Origin: Polytrichum commune
Lineage: Eukaryota; Streptophyta; Polytrichopsida; Polytrichales; Polytrichaceae
Length of the DNA stretch: 64,000 bases
Direction: 5' to 3'
Assembly: GCA_950295325.1 (NCBI GenBank)
Contig: OX485803.1
Coordinates: forward strand, 48,377,554 to 48,441,553
Part shown: positions 10,138 to 20,360 of the stretch, in pieces
How the letters are laid out: each line of letters starts with the position of its first letter
Numbering within the stretch: the first letter of the stretch is position 1
Made by a program: the position numbers and the translations under genes
The notes under the pieces: generated by a model
Told to the model about the DNA's origin: nothing
Database searches by the model: none
The model's input: the letters and a program-made list of their open reading frames with translations, nothing else

Positions 10138-12480
10138 CTAACCATATGGTGATAATCCTCCAACTTTATTAATTGATCAAATTTTCTTACTTTGATATGG
10201 TGAACATGACGAAAGGCCTAGGTTAGTTTGAGGGATGACTCAAACTTGAGAGACAAATGATGAGGAATGTGTCTCCTAGTTTAAGAGAGGAGGAATAGAA
10301 ATTAATGGAATGAGAATAGGCTATAATCTATGAGAGAAGATGGCATCCATTTGATTAGTAGAGTGATTCAGAGATAAATCAATCTTATTATAATAAGAGG
10401 ATGGAAGGCCAACATCCTAAGAGTGAAAGTGGAGTCTAATTGCCATATGAAGGGTGATGGTATTGAGAATCAAACAAAATTGGTTGAGATCCCTAGGATT
10501 GAATGTAGTAGAGTATAAGAAATGGCAATAACCTTATAAAGATTGAATAATAGTAGAACTAGTGATCGGTAAAGAGGGAGCTAATCCCTACAAGGGATAG
10601 AAGGCAACCAACCTAAGTGAAAGTGGACAGACTGAGAGAGCATGAGATGGGCATAGACATTACTAGCCAAAATATGAAAGGCTATAGCCAAGATTTATCT
10701 TGGGAGACATCACTATAGAGTAACATTGTTATCAAAACATAGTCTGGTAGGCCCACTACAGGTTGTAAAAATAGGTAGTAAACTTACATGCAAAGGTGAT
10801 GGAGACTTAAGGATACTTTGGGTACTAGGCTATAGGCTGCCAAGGACATTACCTTGAAATGAGAAAGACTTTAGTTACTAATGAAGACTCTTTGAATATT
10901 CAAGATAGATTAAAGCATATAATAAAGGATATAGCCTATCTTGATAATGTATTGATGTAATGTTGACTCATGTGAGTGATTTTTGATACAAGTTACCATG
11001 GCCATCAAAGACAAAGGTGGTGATTACAATTGTGATGATTTGCAAGATGCTTGCGAGTTGATTAAGTGAACATAACTTTGAGATTATCGCAAGCATAATT
11101 CATGGCCATTAAAAACTATGTGGATACTCAAAAGACATTACCTTGGACTTTGTAATGACTATGACTATTGACTATTTGCCAAGCTTTTGAGCTTCACGAC
11201 TAATATAGAGTACAAAAATAGCATGATAAGAGTCCATACACATAGGACGGAATCACACATGCCTAAGAGGGCACTAATGAACCATAAGAGTGTGAATTAA
11301 GCTTTATTAAGAGGGAATGAAGGAATAAAAGACTTAGATTATTGCTAGAAACCTCAATCCAATGTGACACTAATCCTCATAGACACTAACTCATTCTTCC
11401 CTAAGACCTCGTATCCTAGGTTGGTTTCCTTGGGTTAGTTTAAGTGATAGTAAAATCTCAACTTCAATTCTCAATTCATTTGAGCGGTTAGTCCAAGACA
11501 TTAGTATTGTTTTGTGATATCTAGCACATTTTATAATTCATAATGTTTTATTAAATAATAGAATCATGTTCTAAATATTACAATTTCTCTACAAGCAACT
11601 ATAAATCATCTAAAAATGACATATGGAAATTATTGTGGAAAAGTGGAAACACATTAATTTTTACTTGCAAAGCATATGATATATGCAAGGCACCCTAGAC
11701 ATATATATCCATACAAAAGCCCCGTGTATGTTCTTGGATTTGATATTATCTTCTAGATCAACATAGTTGCACATAATTGTTTGCATTTACATGTTGTTGT
11801 GAGAGTATTAAGTATGTGTTTCCTACGTAGACCATGGGAGATGTGTATTGGAACCCAAATCTTGAACAAATTAAGTTCACAGTGCAATGTTGTGTGTTTT
11901 CATTGTTTTTAGAACAACCACAAACAAATTGTTAGGCAACCCCAAATTACTTATTTTTGTGAGCAACCTGTCAAAAACAAATCTTCTTATAATATGCAAA
12001 TTTGAAATTTTTCTCAAGCAATAACATCGATTTTTTGGCTTGCCCAAAAATTTGGAGATAGGCCTATATATAGACCTTTAAATCCAAAAATTAGGTTCGG
12101 AAGATGTGCTCATGTTCTAGTCACATTTAACCATGACAAATGAGTTTACAAAAACGCCATTAAGCCCAAGCCATAGTGGGGTGTCACATGCACAAAACCT
12201 AGTCACATAATCAAACCATGGTAGTTATAGTTGAGGAGAAGGTGGCAAAGTGCCTAGTAGAATTGGTCAAGAGTATTGGGATCTGCCAACCATATGTTTG
12301 TGAAGCCAGTGTGATATGAGTAGCATTGTTCTTAATTACAATAAACTCAATTGGTCATGTGCTAAAATGCAAAATAATGGCGTCCACCTTAACACTCCCC
12401 CAACCCTACACTGATTATGATATGAGTGTGGGTCACTCTAGTTCCACAACATGCAATGGTATGGGTGCCATATAGATGCT
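10138..12480. other. No gene recognised
   Basis: More than 2 kb of AT-rich sequence, purine-biased on the plus strand between about 10200 and 11000. No open frame with a recognisable domain, no inverted termini and no clear tandem structure were seen. Confidence 0.5.
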
Positions 12481-12487
12481 TCATAGG

Positions 12488-12615
12488 TGCTTGAGTTTGA
12501 CGGACCTCTCATATTCTTATGGTGGTAATTTAGTGTATGTGTGTGTGTAGTTGCTTAAGTTTGACCAACCTCTCATATTCTCATGGTGGTAATTTACTAT
12601 GTGGTGTGTGTGGGG
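12488..12615 (+). repeat. Two-unit tandem repeat, period ~64 bp
   Basis: 'tgcttgagtttgacggacct' at 12488 recurs as 'tgcttaagtttgaccaacct' at 12552. Each is followed by 'ctcatattct(t/c)atggtgg' and 'taattta', and the second leads into a GT-rich run. The following 12608-12640 stretch is nearly pure G/T with four G-runs of five or more, a potential G-quadruplex. Confidence 0.8.
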
Positions 12616-12640
12616 GGGTGGGGGGTGGGGGAGAGGTGGT

Positions 12641-13150
12641 GGTATGGACTTCCTTGTTTGTCTTTTGGCAATGGAAGGTTATTATCATTTGCTTCAAACT
12701 ATAGAGTAAATGAATAAATGTTGGGACACTTTATCCTTCATTGCGCATGCTTGATTTAATTAACCCACATCAAATATCTTATGGCATATCCATTGTAGAC
12801 CTTCAATGGTACAGTGATGAGCAAGACAAAGATACATTATAAGACTATGTAGTTGGCATCCCATGCAAGGATTTTTTTTTGTTAATTTTTTTTTAAAAGA
12901 AGAAGAAGAAAAGTCTTTTGTCATTATGGTCATCTTGACCTTTCTATTTAGCTTGGACCTATGCACCCGACCCGCGGGACCCCTACATAAGAATTGTGAA
13001 TTGCAAAGGATGTAGTTAAAAAATTCTAATATATTCCCTCACATTTCAAACTATACCTCTTAACCTTAGTATCCCCAAACCAGTGAGTTAAACCACCTTA
13101 GCCCTTTACTCCCTTCGACACCTTGCCCTATGTCTACCTACCTTAAATTT
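12641..13150. other. No gene recognised
   Basis: The minus-strand open frame 12966-12760 (68 residues, lysine-rich) has no recognisable domain. This segment lies 3' of the Harbinger transposase pseudogene and may be its element's trailing sequence. No TTA-flanked terminus was found. Confidence 0.4.
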
Positions 13151-13159
13151 GTGTCATCC

Positions 13160-14190
13160 AACCCACCCACATACTTGGGTGGAGGATTCATGGCAATCAT
13201 GTAAGTTGAAGATGAAACTACTCCACACGAACCATGTAACTTGTGTGGATCATGTTGAATGCATCGATAGCATTGTAAGGCACATTGGATGGACGCTCAT
13301 TCACTCCAATCTGATAGGGAATGAACATCTTGCACCCATATGCCCAAGATCTCCGAGAAGGTGTTGGAAGTTTCCACTGTTGTGCTCGAAATGTGTACAC
13401 CTATTCTTGTACAAACAAAAGTGTTACAAGATAGAGAGACATCATGATAAACGTTTGAATAACTCACGTTTACATAATTTTCTTAATAATAACCCTCATG
13501 TGAGACAACAATTGTATTATTCATACAATACATCTTTTTCTGGCCATTAAACCACTTTGAGTGTTCTGGATTGTTCCAAGGTTTTTGTATCTTCACAAAA
13601 GTGCCATCAACAATACCAATGCATTTAAAAAAAAAAAAGGAGGCTTTAGGATACTCAAATGAGCACCCTCCTCCACATTGGGTCATACCATCTCACTAGG
13701 CTAGAGCATGGTTAGTGCAAGAAGATCTGAACAACACACCATCACTTAAGGTTAAACAAGACCAGTTCCGCTTAAATACATCGTAACTAGTGACATTGTC
13801 ATAGTTCATATAGAGGATGAAGTTTACGAGGCGTTGTTGTGGATACCACTTCATAGGACTACCTGAGAGCTTATGAACCTCGCTAGGGGACTTAGCATGA
13901 GAAGCCATGACTAGCACAAGTAATCCACAAAGCTTATTAAAGTCAACAATGGTGAAGTTCGTAAAGGTCTTGAAATTTTGAGGTATGACTCTCACATGCA
14001 AAGGTCATCATGCACACTGTGGTTGTGATCGACTATGCTCTGTCCTCCATCCTCTTGTTCATTAGGATTGAAAAACTCCAAGGTGTTAGCGCATATAGCC
14101 ATCATGGTGTAGATAACCATGAACTCATCCTCCAACTCTTCAAGAAATTCATCATCGGAAGAAAGCCACATATCGGTGCCCATCTCAACA
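13160..14190 (-). pseudogene. PIF/Harbinger (HARBI1-like) DDE transposase pseudogene
   Basis: Read on the minus strand, the pieces fall in family order. First is an acidic N-terminus (14183-13992, WLSSDDEFLEELEDEF). Then comes the helix-turn-helix region (14001-13696, PQQRLVNFILYMNYDNVTSY and following). Next, in the same frame after one stop, is the first catalytic segment (13686-13483, IGIVDGTFVKIQKPWNNPEH, where the D of VDGT is the first DDE residue). After frame changes, HFEHNSGNFQHLLGDLGHMG at about 13400-13340 matches the 'LLGDxGYmG' block with the second catalytic D. At least two frameshifts and two stops break it, and the third acidic residue could not be placed. Such transposases cut at GGGCC-type ends and duplicate TTA/TAA, the pattern seen in nearby MITEs. 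It could be a dead relative of their source, but no sequence link to their ends was found. Confidence 0.8.
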
Positions 14191-14346
14191 TAAACCCTAA
14201 AGCAAGTGGGAAGAGTTATTCGTCAAAGAGCCCAAAGAGTTATTTTGTTAGAGTTGTTGGTCTATAGTTGCTTACGTGGGCCGGAATGGTGATGTGGCAA
14301 GCTGAGCTGGAGTGGGTGGCCGTTGGTCTGCAGCTAGGTTCGCCAT
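14191..14346. other. Spacer between pseudogene and next element
   Basis: A short GC-richer spacer containing 'gtgggccgg' at about 14276. No terminus or gene can be supported. Confidence 0.4.
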
Positions 14347-15013
14347 TAAGGTTGAGGCATCAATAACTAATAAAATAAGAGAGTTTGCATTTGTTTAGGA
14401 GTAGCAATAGCAGGGAGATATTTTTTCTTGTGAAGAGAAACATATTCTAACGAGATTGTTATTCTATTTATTTTTTTATGAATATGAAAATTGTTATAGA
14501 TTTCAAAGCGGTAAAGTTTACAATAACACATAGTCGACCAATAGGGTAATACATAACCGCTCATCTAAATGGCCTTATCAACTAAAACGAGCCAATTGGG
14601 CCATTATGAGACAATCATTTTGTCACAATTGATGAGATCTTCCATATTACAATTGATTATTTGCATGGTTTTATAAGCTTGTGTGAGTGTATTGGAATGG
14701 TTGAGTTGTATTTTAAGAACCCTCAACGGGTATTCTCTCGTACCAACTAGCAATCATTATGTTCCCATCATGTTCCCTACATTAAATTAAGCGGACCAAT
14801 TGCCTCATTTTAGTTGATATGGCCATCTAAATGCTAATTCTTGGCTGCGACAATTGTCAAAACTCTTATGAGTGTAATCAATCACAAGCTGCCAACACAT
14901 AAACTTTTGACTCCTTTCATCTAAAATACATAGATCTCATCCATGTCGACATTACATGACCCTAGTGAGCCGTTTAAATGGACATGGTTGACTATGGACG
15001 CCTCAACCTTAAT
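14347..15013. mobile_element. Non-autonomous element (family E1) hosting a nested MITE
   Basis: The short ends are inverted: 'taaggttgaggc' at about 14347 and 'gcctcaacctta' ending at about 15013. A second, solo-ended copy of the same sequence lies at 19680-20010 and ends with 'cctcaaccttaa', which supports the right boundary. The interior shared by the copies includes 'ggataacacatagtc', 'cttggctrcgacarttgtca' and 'atgaccctagtgagc'. The 254-bp MITE at 14571-14824 is inserted in this copy but not in the other. Confidence 0.65.
14571..14824. mobile_element. hAT-like MITE with 8-bp target duplication (family M1)
   Basis: The termini are 'ggccttatcaactaaaacga' and its complement 'ttttagttgatatggcc', about 28 bp each. 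The flanks are exact 8-bp duplications ATCTAAAT (14563-14570 and 14825-14832). The related copy at 19827-19834 has a single ATTCAAAT at the same place without the MITE: a paralogous empty site that confirms the insertion and the duplication length. Eight-base duplications are the hAT signature. A second member, inverted, is at 42581-42834. Confidence 0.92.
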
Positions 15014-15818
15014 TGGGATAATTAGTGTATTGCTTCTTCACATGAATTTTCTTCTTCTTGTTCCACATAATCAAAATTCAACTGGAAGCTCATCATGACC
15101 GTTAGTAAATTGCCCTCCGCCTTTGAGCTCTACAGTAGCCATATACCCATTCTTCCCTAAGATATCATTCGTGATTTGACACTCTACTCATAACATTATT
15201 CATCTACATGGTCGTGTTCCAATCTATATTTAGCATATGACATGGGTCTCCACTATCTTATGTTCATGAGAAGAAAAAATTGATGCCAGTACGAATGATG
15301 AATGGTGGCAGTTTGATTAGTAAGAATATTATGAATAATGTCGGTATTTTCAATGAAAGTGCTGCTATGAATAATAATTTCAGGGAATATGTTAGGATGA
15401 ACAATGTTTTATGTGAATATTCCTGAGATGAATAGTGATTCCTGTGCATAATGCCAAGAGTATAACTCCACCCAAACAAATTTCCAAGTTCAGCCTGAAT
15501 GTATGAATAGTAAACAAATATTCATAGTTTATCCAAGGGACCCGTGGACTATAATTGACATATTCCATGTGGGTCATGGAACCGACCCACATGGCTAAAC
15601 AATATTAGGCTACCTGCATACAAACACAGCTGATTAAAAAATACTATAATTTGTATGATCATACTGTGATGAGTTTCAGTTTGTTAGTCAAACTTGCCAT
15701 TTCTACACATTTTCAATGTCATCCGGTCCTTTGAATATGAATTCGTATGGGCACTCATTCAGTCGATCAGATAATCATCTTCAGAGTCATTCATGCTTGT
15801 ATAATTTGAATGGCATAC
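15014..15818. other. Non-coding, GAATAGT-rich patch and a small hairpin
   Basis: 15270-15500 is dense in 'gaata' words ('atgaataatg', 'tgaatagtgattcctg'), resembling 56255-56380. 15565-15594 is an 11-bp perfect stem ('ccatgtgggtc' and its complement) with an 8-base loop. No protein-coding gene is recognised. Confidence 0.55.
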
Positions 15819-15821
15819 TTA

Positions 15822-16835
15822 GGGCCGGTTTACACTACGGTGGAGAAGTCCACCGGTCATGAAAAAAAGGGCGTTTCTCAATTGTGATTGGTCGAAAATG
15901 CAACTCTTGACCGGTGGGTGTTTACACTAGGTGAAGAAAACAATGGTGGTGAACTTTTCTCATGGATCATAAAATGACATGGCCGCCTACATGGCGGCAC
16001 TTTTTGGAGTTGGGCTTCTCCGGAGGAAGAGTTTCTTGTCCGGCCTCTTGAGGCTGGACAAGAAACTCTTCCTCCGGAGAAGCCCAACCCAATAAAAAAT
16101 TAATTTTCAAAAACAAATATGGACCATAGATTTCAGATCTGGTTTTTTTCAAAACCTAAGGTGTTGGCAAGCTTCTCTCTCTCTCTCTCTCTTTGCTGTA
16201 GTAGCTCCTTAGCGATTTTTTTTGATGGTGATACATGATGGTTTTTTGTATCGCCATAGTTGAAACGATAAAATACTTCAAAACCATAAAGATCATAAGA
16301 GAGCACAAAATCTCTCTTCTTCGATTATCCATGATTGAAGATCAAAGATAAGAAGAGAGAAATTGATGAGGATGATTAAGAGGAGAGCATGTCTTAAATA
16401 ATACCAAAGAGTAGTGCTTTGTCCAATGTGTATGGGTTTTCCCCTCTTCATTCTTAAACACCCAAGGAGACATTTATTTCCTACATGGGCCAAACTTGAC
16501 AATTGGCAATTTGGCAATTTTCATTATCTTTTGAATAAAATTGAACATTATATTACACAATTCTTATGAACACAATTCTTGTTGAAATCTTTTGATACAA
16601 TGTGAATGTAGAGAACTATGGTTTTTTATCACAAAAAATCTTCACCATTAGGTGAACTTCTCCGCTAAACTTCTCCTCTAGGTGTTTAGACTTCAACTGG
16701 TCAAGACTCCTTAAGAAATATTTTATTGCCTTTAATTCTTCTCCGGCACATCCACCATTTGCCTCATATAACCATGTCTTGGCCAAGCATTCTTGATTGA
16801 CCGGAGGCCTTCTCCACCGTAGTGTAAACCGGCCC
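15822..16835. mobile_element. PIF/Harbinger-like MITE, 1014 bp (Tourist-1)
   Basis: Left end 'gggccggtttacactacggt' (15822) and right end 'accgtagtgtaaaccggccc' (ending 16835) are exact inverted repeats that continue through 'ggagaag'. The TTA duplication is at 15819-15821 and 16836-16838. Inside are a (CT)n run at about 16172-16191 and a perfect-looking internal hairpin at 16013-16088. No transposase is encoded. The right TTA is also the left TTA of the next element. Confidence 0.92.
16013..16088. repeat. Internal long hairpin of Tourist-1
   Basis: Two ~37-bp arms ('ttgggcttctccggaggaag' and on, against its complement) are separated by only three bases and differ at no more than one or two positions. 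The arm is GC-richer than its surroundings. It may be a young inverted duplication or a regulatory stem within the MITE. Confidence 0.9.
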
Positions 16836-16838
16836 TTA

Positions 16839-17338
16839 GGGCCACTTCACACACGAGCCAAGAGCCGTGACCATGAAATTGTGAGAGCCCACAAGAACAT
16901 GTCCAAAGGCCGTCCCAACACACCTCCAAAATCCATGTAGTGTGGTCACGGACCCTCAAGCATAGTGTGAAGCCATATGTAACCGGTCCCTCAACCAAAT
17001 GCTATTTCGATGAATTTTTGTTCATGTTGGTCTTCACACATGATAAAATAGAATAAATCAATGGTTGTGAGCGTTCGGAGTGCCATGATCTCCCAGTTTT
17101 GTGCTGGGTCTACCTCCAAGAGGTGGTTTTGGAAAATAGTCCAAGTGACCATGAAACATGATCCATTTGATGCAGTGTGGGAATCCATGTAGACTGTACA
17201 TCCATCTTGCATTTACTTACTCCGTTGGTCCCTCAAGCGTAGTGTGAAGCGAACTTGGACCGGCCTCGCCTTTTCCACCAATGAGAGTGCTTGAAGTGTA
17301 ATGGTCACGGGCTCTCAGTCTCGTGTGTGAAGTGGCCC
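16839..17338. mobile_element. PIF/Harbinger-like MITE, 500 bp (Tourist-2)
   Basis: Termini are 'gggccacttcacacacgag' (16839) and the complement of 'ctcgtgtgtgaagtggccc' (ending 17338). TTA lies at 16836-16838 and 17339-17341. It abuts Tourist-1 exactly, sharing one TTA. A second, inverted copy of nearly the same sequence with an extra nested insertion is at 31366-32072. Subterminal boxes 'gaccatgaaattgtgagagc' and 'cttgaagtgtaatggtcacg' are conserved between the copies. Confidence 0.93.
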
Positions 17339-17489
17339 TTAGTGGCTGACTTCCTTTGGCTGGCAACACAATAGTGAATCTTTCAGAACATGTCTGACCC
17401 GACTCTTCCTTAGTTGAAAAAAAGGTCCCAAAAAAACAGAATCATAGTTTATAACACACTCAGGACCCACATGCGCTGCTTGGAAGTAT

Positions 17490-17640
17490 TTTTTACACAT
17501 ACTATCCCAATTAGTGTGTGTGGTACTAGTTTTCAAAACACGCACTATTTTTCCATCTCAAAAGTAGTGAGGGCTGGACTTTTTACCGAGTGATATCCTC
17601 CACATTTACATACGTAATAATGCATTTTGACAAGGTGTGA
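17490..17640. repeat. Dispersed repeat R3, copy 1
   Basis: The block 'actatcccaattagtg' then 'gtggtactagttttcaaa', 'gcactattt' and 'ggactttttaccgagtg' recurs, diverged, at 56045-56185. Nature unknown. The nearby 'gaatagt' patches at both places suggest the same composite element. Confidence 0.55.
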
Positions 17641-17644
17641 AGGC

Positions 17645-17799
17645 CATAACATTATTCAGATTCATAACAATGTTCTGTGGGATTGACGATATTTCACAGA
17701 ATATTCCTCATTTTTGGAAATATTGTCGGTCTCACGGAAATATTTTGTGAAATATTGTCGGTCCCATGGAACACTATTATGAATCTGAATAATGTTATG
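17645..17799. mobile_element. Short palindromic MITE with CATAACATTATT ends
   Basis: Perfect 23-bp inverted ends: 'cataacattattcagattca' plus 'taa' at 17645-17667 and its complement at 17777-17799. The interior is also partly inverted, with 'aatattgtcggt' repeated. The CATAACATTATT start is shared with 40819-40985 and 44114-44706, so three elements form a family. Confidence 0.85.
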
Positions 17800-19245
17800 A
17801 TTGTTTTTCTATGTGATTTTGTAATGATTATAAGTGAGACCCACATAAGTGTTCCAAATTTTAGTTACAATCAATGAAAGCAAGTAGACCTTTTATATAT
17901 AGAGTATATAAAATATATCGTTGTAAAATGCAATCATCACTACATATTCCCTTTTTAAAATGTTACACACAAAACGTATGTAGTTTGGACCCCCTTGTGG
18001 GCCTTAAGGAGTTAAGACTTTGCAATATATGTCATAATCATGATTTGTGAACGTTGGAATTTGTCCCTAACATCCTAGTCATGGTTTTCTTATGCTAAAC
18101 TATGGTCATGGCCTCCTTCCCGCCCAATTCGAGTTGTCGGTTTTTTTGAGATGTGACCCCCATTTATGAGACATAATCGATCTTGGTCCAAATCAACATG
18201 TTCTCCAAATGGATCCCAATCTAATCTACTAGTATCCACAACTCCGACTTCTTTGTGAAATACATGTGACAAAGAACTCTTTTTCTTTGTCTAGGTTGGT
18301 TTTCCTAGATGGCAAATTGGGAGGTGTTGTACTTCCTTTAGAAACGCAAATGTCTTAATCTACCCTCGTAACCATCATTGGTATTGTATCTACGATATTC
18401 TAGCCTAAACCTACATTACTAGCTCTAACCTCTCGTGTTATGGAATTTTTTGTTCTACCCTTATAGAACCATGTATTCTTACATGGTCCTTCACTATCTC
18501 AAAATAAATAAATAAAATTACATTTTATGACTTAGATTAAGGCATGTGGCCCTATTGTGGGCACTTCCAACTCCATGCACAATTTAGTAGACCGTTGGAT
18601 TGATTGGGAATTGTCTCATTTAGTTGGTAGTCACAAAAGAACATTAATTGTCATGTCAAATTTCATAATCAAAGCAACCAAAGTGAATGTGCAAAAATTA
18701 GGAGGTCAAAGAGAAGATTCTATTTCTTTTCAAGTGATCACATAGGCCTTCTCAATTGTGTCAATTATTAGAATGGCTAACATATTATGAGAATATATTC
18801 CAATCGCATGTTGTAACACATGGCATCTTTTTGTTGTTTGTTCTTGACTACAGGTCGTGCAAGATACCACTCAAATAAGGTATCCAATCTAGAAGAGCAA
18901 CCAAATGAGGCCACATACCTTACATTGGCATGTATAAAGAAGTAAAAAAAATTTAAAAGATTTAAAAAAAAACATCAAGTGATATAAGTTAAGCTTCCCT
19001 ATTCTCCACCCTCCCCATGATGGTCATGAATTTGGTTTGGTACTTTATAAGTAAATATGTGCACTTAGATTGCCCGATGCTAATTTATTGACAGTGCACA
19101 CCAATTTTAATAATTTTCATCACAATAATAAAATACATTGATTATTACTCTATTATGGTTGCTATTTAGATGATTTTAAAATTTTGTAAGTTTTGTGATA
19201 TGATTTTGACCCAAGGTAATTTGTATGGATAAAATAATTATTTTT
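17800..19245. other. No gene recognised
   Basis: AT-rich sequence. The minus-strand frame 18272-18090 (DWDPFGEHVDLDQDRL and so on) vaguely resembles the start of plant hAT BED-finger proteins, but it lacks the zinc-binding cysteines and is not called. Confidence 0.4.
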
Positions 19246-19249
19246 GAAG

Positions 19250-19620
19250 TGAAGGAGATGAAACCATGGGTGTAGTCCCAAACCTTGAGTTTAAAAGAAT
19301 TAACACAAAGTCATGTAGTTTAACTTAATGCATATGGTTAAATTACCATACACAAGGAGTGATGTCATGCTATTAAACATGACTTTCTAGCTTGTCCTAC
19401 TAGGATGGGTGGGCGACACTAGCCTTGCATAGGTTGATCTGGATTTTAGGATGGTGTGTCCCATGCACATACCTTATTCTAGATCCTACAATTTTCTCAA
19501 AGTTTGAGAGGTGGGAATAGGAGGTCTCAAAAGTTTAACTTTCAAATAGGCTGCAATGTATGATGAGCTAACAAGCTCTTAATATAACTTTTTCCCAAAG
19601 ACGGATCAAACCCCATGGTC
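19250..19620 (+). repeat. Left arm of a 365-bp inverted repeat (R4)
   Basis: From 'aaggagatgaaaccatgg' to 'aaagacggatcaaacc' this matches the reverse complement of 21968-22340 in order. Shared blocks include 'cttgtcctactaggatgggt', 'gagctaacaagctctt' and 'gaggtgggaataggaggtc', with roughly one change every 5-8 bases and indels. The arms enclose about 2.35 kb. Confidence 0.75.
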
Positions 19621-19679
19621 TTGTCCCTTTTTGAGAGACTTGGATAACTCTACAGATGAAATGTATTTGCAAAGGCAAT

Positions 19680-20010
19680 ACAACACGGGGTTATTTTTCT
19701 TGCAAAAATAAAAAAATCTAAGGAGAATACACTTTTTTCTCATGAATGTAAAATTTGCTATAAGTTTTGAAGCAATTAAATTTAGGATAACACATAGTCA
19801 ACCTAAAGGCGAACCCATAACCACTTATTCAAATCCTAATTCTTGGCTACGACAGTTGTCAGAACTCTTCCGAGGTAATCAATCACAAGCCGCCACCACA
19901 TAAACTTAACTATGTTCACCTAAAAAATATAAATCTTGTCCATGTCAGAATTACATGACCCTAGTGAGCGGTTAAATGGACTTGGTCGACTATGGATACC
20001 TCAACCTTAA
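19680..20010 (+). mobile_element. Element E1, second copy (unoccupied MITE site)
   Basis: It shares the body and right end of the element at 14347-15013. At 19827-19834 it carries one ATTCAAAT where the other copy has the M1 MITE between two ATCTAAAT repeats. The left end is missing or rearranged. Confidence 0.7.
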
Positions 20011-20360
20011 ACAACATTGGCTCTAGAGAAGAGGTTGGGTATTGCCATGTGTCTCATGAATTGGCCAAAAGTATTGAGATTTACTAGCAACCTGCCTTAT
20101 GAAGCCACTATAACATATCCTACTTCTATTGAGAAACCTTTATCATGTGCTAAAGTGGAAAATTGGAAATTGACAACCTCTGCCTTTATTATTAAAAAAA
20201 TCATCATGTGTACTTGAAAAGGAATTGAAGTGCATCATAAAACCAAAAGAGGAGCCAAGACTTAGTCTGGATCCTTCAGGAAAAATCATCTAATTCAAAA
20301 ATAGGGTCAACTTAGAGTGAAAGCTCTTTTTAAAAAAAAGTGGTTCAAACAAATCACCTA

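Noticed and set aside
18090-18272. Possible BED-finger start of a hAT transposase
   Set aside because: Only a faint resemblance; zinc-binding cysteines are absent and nothing downstream supports it.
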